Assembly (NCBI RefSeq): GCF_026151205.1
Contig: NC_087077.1
Span: 9,415,983-9,479,982 of the forward strand
Direction of reading: 5' to 3'
Length of the DNA stretch: 64,000 bases
DNA from: Bolinopsis microptera
Taxonomy: Eukaryota; Ctenophora; Tentaculata; Lobata; Bolinopsidae
How positions within the stretch are numbered: the first letter of the stretch is position 1; each line of letters opens with the position of its first letter. The notes under the pieces were generated by a model. The model saw only the letters and a list, made by a program, of their open reading frames with translations. It did no database searches and was not told where the DNA came from. The translations under genes were made by a program, and so were the position numbers. Positions 35,201-47,708 of this stretch are shown in pieces.

Positions 35201-38200
35201 TATAAAATTCAGATAACATTACCGATTACTCTTTTATACCGTGTCCAGTATTTTCAAATAAATTAGTAGGACACAGTTTGCCGGTTGTAGTCCAAATTTA
35301 CATTACCTCATTGCTAGAATTTATTCCTTAAAACAAATTTTCCAAAAATTGTTCCAGATTCTCCCTCCAGAAATTAAGATAATATTACTGATTACTCTTT
35401 TATGCCGTGGGAGTAAATTAGCAGGACACAGTTTGCCCCTTGTAGTCCAAATTTACATTACCTCATTGCTAGAATTCATTCCTTAAAACAAATTTCCAAA
35501 AATTGTTCCAGATTCTCCCTCCTTGCATGTTCCACCCTCTTTGAGAGTGAGACCTATTACTGTAGGCATATTTTTCAAAATTTGCAGAACTTTTCCTTTG
35601 ACCCTTAAATTGGCACAACAAAATCTTTCTGGATTTATCATTTCACATTGCTTCATTTCAATTCTGGAAGCAAATTTCCTGAAATATTTTTCGAGCTCAT
35701 CAGTTTGTTGGGCAAGTATTAGTGCATTTATTAGTGATTAGTAAGATATAATATTTGCTCTTGTTGTTCAAACAAGTTCCCCTTGACGTGATGTGTCTCT
35801 TAAATCTTGATTCATTGTAGTTAAATGTTGTAGCAATGTTAAACGTTTAATATCGCCAAAGTTTTCACAGACTAATATTAGATACTACAAATTCCATCAA
35901 CACAATATCCGGAGATGTACTTCTGTCTTACTTGCTGTAAAGAAAAACAAATGAAGATACATTTGATATTAACATGATATTGTATTAGCAGTTAGCACTG
36001 ACGTATTTGCTTCCGTTGTAATTAAATAGAATTATTTTAATCAGTTTTTGCTTATCCAACTTGTTTTGGTTGAGTTGATATCTGTTAAACTTTATCGCCA
36101 ACAATTTGCCCAGATCTTATGGGGGTTTGTTGCCACTTTAAACATCACCGTGGGAACCCGAATCTCAGAGGGCCTTATGGTTGGCCACCGAAATATCTAA
36201 ACCCGATTACCTACTCCCCACTGATCTATAAGCCTTCGTCAAAATGGTTGCGAAGAAAATTAAGCCCGAAAATTATTCTAGAAAGAAGGTGAAGAAAGAG
36301 CTAGAGATGACATTTGCTGCTGGGACTACTCGACCCCACTCATTTCCTACAACGATGACTGGCGGAATTGTCAGAAATTCGCTGATGCCATCGATGACAG
36401 ACGCAAAAGAGGAAAGTTGGTCGATGTCTTTTATGACAGACGGAATAAATGGGCACTGGATGATGACAACTCCAAACTGGTATGAACAGGAGATGGAGTT
36501 TAAAAAGCAAAATGAAGCGTCAATATCCTTGGCAATTACTTCTCTTCTCATTGGTAAGATTTAGCGAATTGAATGTTTCTAATTTAAAGGCATTTTCTAC
36601 TAAGTACTGCGTAAATACTAAATTCAATATAAAATCCAAAAAGAGTTATATGTCCTAGAACTCTTAACTGATATCATTTATAGCACCATTATACATTTCT
36701 ATATAACACATTAATTCGCCCAATGTAGGACTATTTGGTCTGCCTGCAAACATTCAGATCCTAGCCTACTACTGGAGTAAGAGAGGTAACTTGGTTCCCT
36801 CCCTCTATCTGGCCCTCTCTTTCACAGATTTTATTGTGTGCCTGACAGCAATACTCCATTTCGTCGCCATGTTACTCGTAATAGCAGGTATTTTCTTAAA
36901 CAAGTTGCGAAAGTAAGGTTTGTGAAAATTATTCACCGAATAAGATTTTATATATTTGTGGATTGATGAACTGATTTTCAGATGACTTTTGCTTTACAGA
37001 CATCAATCTTAAATCCTGATTTCTCCTAGATGTTTACGACGAGTCACCAGTGCTGACCCCCTATCTCGGTGTTGTGTTCTCCTTGACGACACTAATCTTG
37101 CGAGTTTCTGTCTTTGTCAACGTGGTGCTGATTGTAGTCCGAACCATCAATATAACCCGACCTTTCTACCAAGTGAACATTAAAAAAATGTGGATAGCAA
37201 TCTTCATCTGCCCTATAGTCCTGCTGCCTATTATAATCTATGATGCTGTTCAAATAGGAGAATTAGAAACATCATTTGGGAGTAAGATCCGATACGTCTT
37301 TCTCCCATTCGTTGGAGACTTCTGTATCAAGGACATAGTGGTCTCAGTGGCAAACATTCAAGCCAAGAAGGGTAGTAAGAAATCAATACAAATTCCACAG
37401 GGAGTAACCTTTGCTACATCTTGCGCTCCCTTCATCTTAGCGGTTATAATTTCACTGGCATGTTTAGCAATCAACTGGAGGAAGCTTTCCACTAGCCAGA
37501 AAAAGATGTCCGCCAGCAAGAGTGGCGAAAGTAGCAATACAGAACGGGAAGTAACGATCACAATCGGAATGCTGACCACAGTCTTCTCGTTATGTAACAC
37601 CGTGTACGCAGCATTCCTGACTCTGTGCTGGATTCTTAACCTAGACTACTGGAGTGATCAACGTGTCTTGCAGCTGTGCTACTTGACAAGCACGGTATTC
37701 CCTTTTTTAAGCTCGGCGCTCAATCCGGTTATCTTGATATGGAGGAGCAAAAAGTTGATGGAGTCACTGAAGAATAGGCTGCTCTGCAGAAATCCTAAGA
37801 AGATCGAAAATGCAACCTGTAGTAGTACGGCCGCAACGATCTTTACGAGGAAGCTATGAAGCTATTGATGAATTATATGCAAACAAATATAACTTACTAT
37901 GTCTTCAGTTTCCTTAATTAAAAGAGATTATCTATAATCCAAAACCATGGCCACAGGGCATAAAAAAGTTTTCTTTGTGTTAAATTTCTTACCTCATTTG
38001 CATAGCACAATAGATTCATCCTTGCGATCTTCTGCTGTATTCCCTGGTATTCTCTGAGGTTACTAACGAACTGTTTTCTGGTATTTGCGTGATCCGTGGA
38101 TTTGGCAATCAACATTTTCATTGTGCCAGTTAGACACGCCCCCATACCAAATCTGCCGTTGTTCAGGATGTTCATGGCAACCTGGGTTTTTCGATGTTTT

Positions 38201-41200
38201 AAAGTTTGATTGTATAAAGATATGGGATTTATTTTGGATTTTCGAATTTCATGGAATTACTTTTCTTGCCATAGTCCGGCTTTTTATCTAAGAAATGGTA
38301 TTCAGTTGAGTCTGAAGGTTAAGATTAAAACAGAATGAAGAACGAAAGTAAGATGAGCCACTAATTCACTTTCTTACCAATAAGATAATACGGAAAAGTA
38401 AAATTAATATAGTTACCTTGAAACCACCTCCCTCTTCACCAAGAACATTTTCCACGGGAATTTCACAGTTCTCGAAGTATACTTCAGCAGTATTGGAACA
38501 TTTAATTCCCATTTTCTTCTCTGGTGGGCCACTGAAATTATACACGTCAGATAAAATCAAGGTTATCTTCTAACATAATTGTGAAACCTCGAAAATGTGA
38601 CGCATGTGCTGGAGAGTTTAAGAAGTAGAAGTTCCACTGCCGTGAATCTACGAAAAAAACTGCGCGCAGTATAATATTAAAGCGCGCACAGATTTCTGAA
38701 CATATTTTGCGTCTCGCACTCTGCAAATATGCAACTGCGTTCAGCCGTTTTGGTAACATGGACGAGTCTTATCTAATTGTGACGTCACAATATATACATT
38801 TTGAGATCACGTGATTGTACTAAAGCTAATTATACAACATATACAAGCACACAGGTGAATTCACAGTAGCAAAACAGTTAACAAAATTAATTTACTACGT
38901 GTAACATTGGAACACACCCAGCGAAGATGCCAATTTGTAAGAATATTGAATTATAAGCAATTAATTTAAGCAGCGAAATGCATTTATGTTATGACTCATT
39001 TTGTGCGAAATTGATACGAGCCACGAGGCCTACCAAATCAGTATTTGCCACAATGCAGAACAAAAACTGAAGAGTAATAACTTACTGGCTGACACCCCCG
39101 AAGGCTCGCTCCACAATAAATGCGGTTATTTTGTCTTTAGGTTCGCCAGTCTTTTTGTCTATTCCAGGCGTTTTAGCGAAAACTGTGAAGATCTGAAAAA
39201 CAGAAATTCGTCAATATCATGATTAGTTATTAGATTAACGTGGTTCATTGGTCCTACTGCCGCAGAAAGAATAAAACGATACAATTATTTATTATATATT
39301 TATTTATAAGTTATTTATTATCTATTTATTTATAAATTATTTATTATCTATTTTAACATCCACCAGTGCTACATGATTTCACTTACCTCTGCAATTCCAC
39401 CGTTACTGATCCATATTTTAGCACCGTTCATAACGTAGTGTGTACCAGCCTCATTCAGCACTGCCCTCGTTTTGATGGACTGTAATATAAACAATACTTA
39501 GTATTCCATAAAGCTATTAATTAATAAATTATCTTAGCTCAAGGTATTTTTTATGAGAACATCCTGCTGCAAAAATCATAACAATGTTTGAGGGTAAAAT
39601 ATTGCGAATCTGTCTGTAATGAAAACACAGTACGTGTCTCAATTTGGCAACACGATTAGAATGGGAGATTGAGTTAATGGAAGGGCTGAATCTCCCAAAA
39701 GTAGATTAAAGGAGCCACCTGTGTACTGCGTACTGCGTAGCATGTGTAATTTTAACTGATCACACTAATTCAGGAAGAAAAACTTAGAGGTACAACTCAT
39801 CGAAAAGAAATTGAATCTATTGCAGTCTTGATAACTGATATAACAATACTTATTTACCAATCAATATGTACTTGTAGGACAAGTACACAGTTTTCAATAG
39901 TAGGGCTATTTATCACAGGGCGATCCGTTTCATTTTAGAGAAATTCAAAATCAATTTAGGTAACACCAGCTGTAGTAAGATGATAAGAGCTCCTTGCAAA
40001 AGTGGACTTTGAATCTCTCGACTATATAAAACACAGAATATAAAACGTACGCTAGCATCAGATCCGCTGCTAGGCTCAGTAAGACAGAAACAAGCGAACA
40101 CATCTCCTGACGCCAGGGAAGGGAGGTACTTCTCCTTCTGCTCCTCGTTACCGTACAGGAGTATTCCTTTGTAGCCAATACTTTGATGTGCTCCAGTGTG
40201 TATACCTGCATAAATAACGTCCAGGTAATGTATATAATAACATCTATAAACGAAAGAGTACATAAAGAGGCTCAGCCTATTTACGCTTTCTAAGACTCCT
40301 CCGTTTAATATGTCTTATAAAAATACATCAAAGTAATTCAATATTAAACGATTCTCTGTGGAAACTGGAATGGACTCATAACCAGTAACCACCATATCCG
40401 TAAAAAGATTTAATTAAGCTGTATATGCAGTCTTATCAAGTCTGGAATAGAAAGTACCAGTTCGTTATAATAAGACCCGGAAAGAAACCTGATCCCATAA
40501 TATTGGTTACAGTTCACATTTTTTAAATATCACGCGATAAAGAATACATATATTACAAGGCGCAGGTATTTGAACAACTTGGAAAATAAAGGTCAGTTTT
40601 CACACGTCATGTTAAAACTTTTTACCAAAAGTTTTCCAAGCAATGTACAGAGTTGAATAGATATTCAATAATTATAATAAAATGGAGATTGTAAAAATAT
40701 GCCCTTTTCCGTATGTGCCAGCTCAGTAAATAATACTCAGTAAAGTTGTTGTTAAAAGTATGGGCAGGTGCATGCAGATAAACAAACATACAAACCGTCA
40801 GTACACTTTCAAAACATACGTATTGCAATCTATCAGTACATACCAAGACCAAGATCGTATTCGCCGGTGAGTTCTCCAAATTTAGCGTACATCGTGTTAG
40901 TGAGAGCAACACCTCCATACTCTTCTGGTACCTAAGTTAGTGTGTTAGTGAGAGCAACACCTCCATACTCTTCTGGTACCTAAGTTAGTGTGTTAGTGAG
41001 AGCAACACCTCCATACTCTTCTGGTACCTAAGTTAGTGTGTTAGTGAGAGCAACACCTCCATACTCTTCTGGTACCTAAGTTAGTGTGTTAGTGAGAGCA
41101 ACACCTCCATACTCTTCTGGTACCTAAGTTAGTGTGTTAGTGAGAGCAACACCTCCATACTCTTCTGGTACCTAAGTTAGTGTGTTAGTGAGAGCAACAC

Positions 41201-43994
41201 CTCCATACTCTTCTGGTACCTAAGTTAGTGTGTTAGTGAGAGCAACACCTCCATACTCTTCTGGTACCTAAGTTAGTGTGTTAGTGAGAGCAACACCTCC
41301 ATACTCTTCTGGTACCTAAGTTAGTGTGTTAGTGAGAGCAACACCTCCATACTCTTCTGGTACCTAAGTTAGTGTGTTAGTGAGAGCAACACCTCCATAC
41401 TCTTCTGGTACCTAAGTTAGTGTGTTAGTGAGAGCAACACCTCCATACTCTTCTGGTACCTAAGTTAGTGTGTTAGTGAGAGCAACACCTCCATACTCTT
41501 CTGGTACCTAAGTTAGTGTGTTAGTGAGAGCAACACCTCCATACTCTTCTGGTACCTAAGTTAGTGTGTTAGTGAGAGCAACACCTCCATACTCTTCTGG
41601 TACCTAAGTTAGTGTGTTAGTGAGAGCAACACCTCCATACTCTTCTGGTACCTAAGTTAGTGTGTTAGTGAGAGCAACACCTCCATACTCTTCTGGTACC
41701 TAAGTTAGTGTGTTAGTGAGAGCAACACCTCCATACTCTTCTGGTACCTAAGTTAGTGTGTTAGTGAGAGCAACACCTCCATACTCTTCTGGTACCTAAG
41801 TTAGTGTGTTAGTGAGAGCAACACCTCCATACTCTTCTGGTACCTAAGTTAGTGTGTTAGTGAGAGCAACACCTCCATACTCTTCTGGTACCTAAGTTAG
41901 TGTGTTAGTGAGAGCAACACCTCCATACTCTTCTGGTACCTAAGTTAGTGTGTTAGTGAGAGCAACACCTCCATACTCTTCTGGTACCTAAGTTAGTGTG
42001 TTAGTGAGAGCAACACCTCCATACTCTTCTGGTACCTAAGTTAGTGTGTTAGTGAGAGCAACACCTCCATACTCTTCTGGTACATAAGTTAGTGTGTTAG
42101 TGAGAGCAACACCTCCATACTCTTTTGGTACCTAAGTTTTAAAACTCGGTATAATCACAATACTCTAGAGAGATATTAGATATAAATATGTACTCTAGAG
42201 TACTGATATCTGGATAATATCCGGTTGGAAGGGACAAGTCCTTGTCTCTTCCAACCGGATATTATCCAGATATCAGTATTTCAATCACGAGATTAATAAA
42301 CAGCGAACTACTCCGTTATTTGGTACTCTAGAGTGTTCAACTTATTAGAGAATATTATAATCCTTCTATGTTGGGCTAACTGGTGTATCAAAATTCAGAG
42401 TAAAGATTAAGAAGACCGTACAGGAATTACTGTGGTCAATAGAAAATCCTTATAATATTTGTTCAGTGCAGCTGTTCTAAAGAACATTTTGCTGCGATTG
42501 CAACATTTCATATTTATCATCTCTAGATGAGTTATACTTTTGTTCACTTTTACACATTTGCTCACATCACTCACAGTCAGCCGCTCTGACATGGTTAACC
42601 ACCTTCCTTGTGTTGTTGGTTAATCATATGAGCGGGATATAAATACCTCATTTTATTTTATTTCATTTCATAACTTAATCGCGTGATAAACCTAGATTTT
42701 TCACACGTTCAGGATAAAAACGTTCGTTTTAACTTGTTTATTTTTCCAGCAGCCTACTAAGCCTACAATAAATCACACATAATTACTCTGTGTTTAACAC
42801 AAAGTACGTACCATGAGGCCGTACATGCCCAGAGCTCTCATCTGATCAAGTTGTTCTTCTGGGATCTTCTCGTTGGAATCGTTCCCAGCTGCATCGTTTG
42901 TTTCCTGTACAAGGTAGAGATAGAACTTACTGCTTACTAGTAAAATAGATATCTAGCAAAGTAAACTAGCATCTCATATTTCGGCATACAATGGTCTCAT
43001 CTGCCAGCTTTATTACAGTTCCAGTAGTTAACGGCTTTTAACAATAGTTTTTTTTGAGATGATTTAGTTGTTTAGTTGTTTGTTGCTGACTATGTTTACC
43101 TCACCATTTAGAACCACTCTCACATGGTTTTCCCTGCCACTTGTGTCAGTTGCTATCCATTATATGGGCGGTATACACTATACAACTTACACGCATGTTC
43201 TTTCATTTCATTTCAAGTTATTCCAGCGTTATGTACTATTTTAACATTTGGCGACAAGCATTAACCGATGTCCGAATAAATTTTATTGTAAATTCGAGAT
43301 AAACTTGATGAGAAATAATCATAACAAGTTGTATACAATCACAAAGCTATGCATAACAAAAATTTAATGCAAAACAAGGAGCACACAGAACTTGTCTATT
43401 TATTATAAACCCTACCACTATACCTGGAAGAAAGAGTGTCCTGCCTCCATCATCATGGAGATGGTTTCCTTTTGTTCGGCTGACAGTACATCAGGGTAAG
43501 GGAACAGCTCCTCCTCGCGCAGTTCTCCCAGAAATATACCACGTGCAAATGACGTGTTTGCTGTTTCGCCAAGATATCGCTTACATGTCACCGCTACGGG
43601 CTGATATGCTCTGGGGAAAGTATTGGGTTATTATTACGCACGTAATTATGTTCTGAAGATACAAGTCACGCTGGTCAACAAGTATTTAGGATATTTCCAT
43701 TCAAGATATTTTCAAACTGAGGATAAACTCAGATGATAATTTTTAGCATTGAACGAAGGCGATTACAGGAGCTTTTTCATGATCATCAGCTGGCCCACAA
43801 GGTCTGTTGAAAACTGCACGTGTTTCTAAATGATTTGTTGGTAAAAATGATCTGCCAGCTCTAGGAGACTAAAATAGTTCAAAATCCATCTGGCAGAGAA
43901 TCCTAACGATCTAACTTGTCATTAAACAGTAATGAGATTCTTACCTGAGAGCTTTAGCGGAGTTGTAGAGAAGTGATGCACTTCTTAGTGACAT
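32272..43994 (-). CDS. ACADVL: Very-long-chain acyl-CoA dehydrogenase, mitochondrial (14 exons, complete)
   Basis: Exons on the minus strand are 43945-43994, 43424-43610, 42812-42904, 40844-40931, 40051-40205, 39387-39479, 39086-39192, 38417-38531, 37993-38181, 34438-34508, 33914-34122, 33637-33737, 32726-32893 and 32272-32454. All have AG/GT borders and phases agree, giving 602 aa. The N-terminus [17 protein letters not shown] is a mitochondrial presequence. The FAD-dependent dehydrogenase core follows: [80 protein letters not shown] has the catalytic Glu in EGT. A ~180-residue C-terminal extension marks VLCAD (ACADVL/ACAD9 type); FEGTNDIL and FVAL favour ACADVL. It catalyses the first step of mitochondrial long-chain beta-oxidation at the inner membrane. 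Oddities are the 26-fold repeated acceptor of exon 4 and a GPCR gene in intron 9. Confidence 0.93.
36244..37859 (+). CDS. Class A GPCR, three exons, nested in ACADVL intron 9
   Basis: Exons are 36244-36553, 36729-36887 and 37030-37859, with ATTG|GTAAG, TAG|GACT, GCAG|GTATTT and CCTAG|ATGT borders. All junctions are phase 1, giving 432 aa. Residues 1-90 are a hydrophilic N-terminus; a later ATG is possible. TM1 ([22 protein letters not shown]) crosses the first junction. TM2 has LALSFTD with the conserved Asp. TM3 ends [20 protein letters not shown], with Arg-Thr-Ile in place of DRY. TM7 has [12 protein letters not shown], an NPxxY variant. The tail is short and basic. The receptor should be in the plasma membrane; the ligand is unknown. 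It lies on the strand opposite its host gene. Confidence 0.85.
40893..42136. repeat. 48-bp minisatellite carrying the exon-4 splice acceptor (about 26 units)
   Basis: The unit CTCTTCTGGTACCTAAGTTA (plus 28 bp) recurs every 48 bp from 40921 to 42121 with almost no variation; I see one GGTACATAAG and one TTTTGG at the distal end. On the minus strand each unit holds CTAAC, ACTTAG| and the first 39 nt of exon 4 (GTACCAGAAGAGTATGG...). Only the exon-proximal unit continues into the exon body. The distal end shows the original intron context (TTTTAAAACTTAG). Units are 16 codons long and carry an in-frame TAG. Confidence 0.95.
42137..42811. other. ACADVL intron 3 segment with a near-perfect hairpin
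   Basis: Arms of about 37 bp at 42202-42238 and 42241-42277 (ACTGATATCTGGATAATATC / complement) leave almost no loop. TACTCTAGAG lies on the left (about 42191) and again at about 42324. It is a small MITE or structured intronic RNA. The rest is plain intron. Confidence 0.75.
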
Positions 43995-45637
43995 GATTAA
44001 TCTGAACGGTCATTGTTCATCATTAAATTATGATAAGTAATATGAACCAAAAAATTGGCCAGAAAGTGATTATGTAATAATGCTTGAACGACCCTTAAAA
44101 ATAAGCGAATTAATACTGTGAGTACTTCTCGAGAAGCGAAAGCATAGAAGTTAGCATAGCAATTTGATTCTGAGGAAATCAGCATTTCTATATTTAACAA
44201 ATTATCATATCATATAAGCTGCTGTGAGCTTTGTGTTCCATCCCATTAATAGCACAGCTATAGGAAATAGAATACAGGCGAGATCAACTCACCAGATCTC
44301 AGGCCCTTGTCTTCAAAAACTTTCTAAATTTGAATTTTATTGACTTACTTTTAACTTAGTACAAAGATTCCAATTTTGTCATCTAATGAAGCTGTTTAAC
44401 TTTGTGAGTTTGGATACCATAGCGTATTTGTGTACTTTTAAATTTGATTAAGCCAGGGATGGACTAAGTAATAATTTGATAGGCAAACTACACCTGGAAG
44501 ATATTATAATTCTTAGGGACGACTTAAATTATATGATAATAAACATTAATATATATTAAAGTTTCCGTAAAGGAGACATTACGCAGGACCACCTGCATTT
44601 AATTACTATTTTACCTGCGTATTTCAAACGTTTCAGTAAGCCGTTTATTTAAATAGAACTATGATTTTAGCTTTTCACAAGCACCTGCTCAAACCGCCTT
44701 CAATATTTCCCCCTAACAGCAAATTGTATTAGTCAAATATATTTAATTTTGTTGCCATCGCAAATCCATATATTGCGTGTCCTGAAATCTCGCTCAATTT
44801 AAGATAACAAATCATTTCCAGCTGATAAAACTGAGACACACCTGGTTCAGAGACCTTCAAACTTGTCAGCTCTAATCGCTTCTTACTCAAAAACCCTCTT
44901 TTTAAATCGAAGATTGCTGACATTTCGTTGCACTTCAATGCTATCTCGTTTGATCATCCACTTTGCTCAATTAGGAAGTGAACTAGTTTAACATTACTTC
45001 TATAACCAAGAGACTTCTCACTTCCATAGTAATTTTTCTACACCTGGCTGACTAAAATTAGATTTGAGTCTAATACTTTTCTTTTAAAACTGACTGCAAC
45101 CGACAGTATTTACTTTTATCAAGAAGCACCTGTTTTCAGTCTTGTAGCACTTGTTTGACAATAAAAAGCGTGTGCACAGTCAAAAGCCAGTTTCAGTTCA
45201 ATTCAAAATTTATTCGATTAATCTTTGATTCCTTAAGTTTTAGAGCATCCTAACTTTAACAAAAATGTCATTTTGCACAAAAAACTTGTTTTTTTATCCA
45301 AATACTTAAAGCCTTGGAAGTTTGTTGACACCATTATCAACAAATGACTGAAGCCATGTTTCCAGCGGTTACAGGGTTATAGTTTCATCTGATCATGACT
45401 TAATCCCACTGTTTCCAGACTGTTTACAGGACAGTTCTATAGCACAACTGCCATGATGGCAATGCCATCTTTAATTTCTTCCACCAAATCGCATTTGGTT
45501 GTTATTCACCACTCATCACTAAATCCCCCTTTTTATACTTTTAGAATCTAATTTCAATAAAGATTTTAAAACCCATAAAATAATGAATTATCTAATAATA
45601 ATAAAAATAATAAAATACTTCTAGGTTGAAGATCATC
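43995..45637. other. Intergenic interval between ACADVL and a GPCR gene
   Basis: It must hold the ACADVL promoter and the 5' region of the GPCR gene. No frame or RNA gene is recognised. A TACTTCTAG|GTTG acceptor at 45624 suggests a 5' UTR intron for the GPCR. Confidence 0.5.
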
Positions 45638-46705
45638 ATGGCAAATCTGACTGTGCCCTTGAGAAACATGTCTGTACTCCAGCTATACAAAGCTAAATAT
45701 GAACCTTGGACAGACTACATAAACATTGAAGCTGAAAGATATGCAGCTATCACATATTATTGCTTAGCCCTTCTCCTTGCCTTAGTGGGTAACACCATCA
45801 TCTTAGTTGCTACAATTAAGTACAAGGCAGTGAAACTTGACAAGGTAACCAACACCCTGATTCAACATTTAGCTTTCTCTGACATTGGTAATGCAACCTT
45901 TGGAATCATTCCTTCTCTGGTTACCTTGATTGCTGATAGATGGACCTTTGGGCCCCTGCTTTGTGATGTTATTACCTACATCAGGATGGGTTTCTATTAT
46001 TCAAGTGTCTTTCTGGTGTGTGCTCTGAACACCTGCAAGCTGTGTCTGCTTTTGTTTCCCATCCAAGCAAGGCACTGGTCCAAGAGAAGTGGTCATCTTG
46101 TAGCAGCAGTTGCTTGGTCCATCTACATTCTGTTTCAAAGTGTTGCCCTGATATGTGGAAAATTCTCGCCTATATTCTTTGAGTATAGAATCATGTCGTG
46201 TTGGTATGTGCCAGCAGACCTTGGAATAGGCTTAGGATTTTCAGTGCTGATTTTCATGGGTCTGCTAGGGTATGCACCAATATTGATTGTTCTTGGCACC
46301 ACCATTGGGCTACTTTGTGTTGCATTTAAAATTGCAAAGCGAGGAAGAGATTCAGTTCAATGGCAAGGAGTGGTCACTGTTCTTTCAATTGCAGGAATCT
46401 ACTGTCTGACATACCTACCATTCATCATTTATCACACTATTTACAACAACCTCTATCTTCACCCTGACCTATCAGGGATGTCACTTAACACAAAAGCTAT
46501 ATTCTACCTTCAGCTTTTTACCATCACAAACGCCATTGCATATCTCAATAATTTTGCAAATATATTCATCTACTACATTTCCATGGCAAGCTTCAAGAGA
46601 TTCATTCATGCCAAACTTCCTCGTGTATTTCAGCCTCAACAGGAGAGAAATATCTCAAACGCTTTTCCGAGTGGAACTGGAAGCACCCAGCAGTCAACTC
46701 TATGA
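45638..46705 (+). CDS. Class A GPCR, single coding exon
   Basis: The ATG at 45638 (ATCATGG) gives 355 aa. Asn residues in NLT, RNMS suit glycosylation of a short N-terminus. TM1 40-62 has GN (Asn52), and TM2 has LAFSD (Asp82). Cys109 at the top of TM3 and Cys188 in loop 2 can form the usual disulphide. TM3 ends ALNTCKLCLLLFP, so the DRY motif is replaced. TM6 has CLTYLPF (CWxP variant) and TM7 NNFANIFIYY (NPxxY variant). The tail is short and Ser/Thr-rich. The loss of DRY with retained Asn1.50/Asp2.50 is common in invertebrate orphan receptors. The ligand is unknown. Confidence 0.88.
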   Translation: MANLTVPLRNMSVLQLYKAKYEPWTDYINIEAERYAAITYYCLALLLALVGNTIILVATIKYKAVKLDKVTNTLIQHLAFSDIGNATFGIIPSLVTLIADRWTFGPLLCDVITYIRMGFYYSSVFLVCALNTCKLCLLLFPIQARHWSKRSGHLVAAVAWSIYILFQSVALICGKFSPIFFEYRIMSCWYVPADLGIGLGFSVLIFMGLLGYAPILIVLGTTIGLLCVAFKIAKRGRDSVQWQGVVTVLSIAGIYCLTYLPFIIYHTIYNNLYLHPDLSGMSLNTKAIFYLQLFTITNAIAYLNNFANIFIYYISMASFKRFIHAKLPRVFQPQQERNISNAFPSGTGSTQQSTL

Positions 46706-47708
46706 TAAACACAACAGCTAAATTTGATGGGACTTATTGTAGTGACAAGGTGTTTATTGTTTAACCTGACTACCTTCACTGAATTAAAGAGACACATCAT
46801 ACATTCATAGAACAATCTATGATTATGCCGTCGTAGAAAGAGAGGCCTCAACTTGACAATTGTCCCTCTCCTCGACTACAGGACTGTCAACAAACCATTA
46901 ACCAATCACCAAACTCTTAATGCTTCTCCACGAACATGATTCATGGTCATCTAACAGGGTAACCTTTTATGCCATCATGTTATAAAGCTAGATCCAAGAC
47001 CAGATATGGCCATGGGTTTCTCCCTATCTTTACACTTCAATCGATAATCCTTTAAACTATATAGTAGATTTTGTGATTATAAAATCGGAACTTTTCAATT
47101 AGAAATTTTTAATCTTTAATAATATCTGCAAATAATTGTCTCGAATATCTAATTAGACCTGGCAACGTAATGCAAATATAGGCTGGTTGGTCTGTGAATG
47201 ATAAAGTTAAATTAAGTAATTATAATATGTTCTGATTTCATTTAAAATTTCCTGGCTGTGCACATTATTTAACTTATAATTCAAAAGTTTGTCTTTATAT
47301 GCAAGTTAATAATTAAGTTTGAAAAATATTATTGCAATGTGTGGAATTTAATGGCCCCATAAAATCTTACCAGTCGTGCCTACTGATATAATATTAATAT
47401 ACGCTGCGCTTTTTTCGAGCTTATTGTGACGGGAACCAAGCAAGAAATTAGCAAGCTAGGTATTCACATTAAATCTAGATTTTAATTGACGATGTCAATC
47501 CTTTACAGCTCGGCGTGGCCTAGTTAAGTACACAGTGGTGCATCTCGCCGATCTAACGAAGAAGTATTATTGGATGCGCAGCGTGGTCAAAGTAGTGCCC
47601 AGCGCTACAAATCTATGATCTAGTTTGCAATAGAGAAACTGACCTTGTCTCACTAAATTCAACCACTTACCATAATAAAAATACTAACAACCAAATAAAG
47701 TTTTTTAT
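46706..47708. other. Intergenic, with one GC-rich short repeat
   Basis: AT-rich up to 47480. The piece 47482-47607 belongs to the GC-rich SINE-like family (GACGATGTCAATCC..., GCATCTCGCCGATCTA). Confidence 0.6.
47482..47607. repeat. GC-rich short interspersed family (~130 bp)
   Basis: The shared order is TTGACGATGTCAATCC, CAGCTCGGCG, GTGCATCTCGCCGATCTA, TATTGGATGCGC and GCGCTACAA. Other copies lie at about 29065-29225, 51047-51175, 56396-56507 and 56546-56684. No tail or target duplication could be set with confidence, so SINE versus MITE is open. Confidence 0.65.

Noticed and set aside
40893-42136. CRISPR array or coding repeat
   Set aside because: No spacers: units are contiguous 48-mers with an in-frame stop; the host is an animal intron-exon border.
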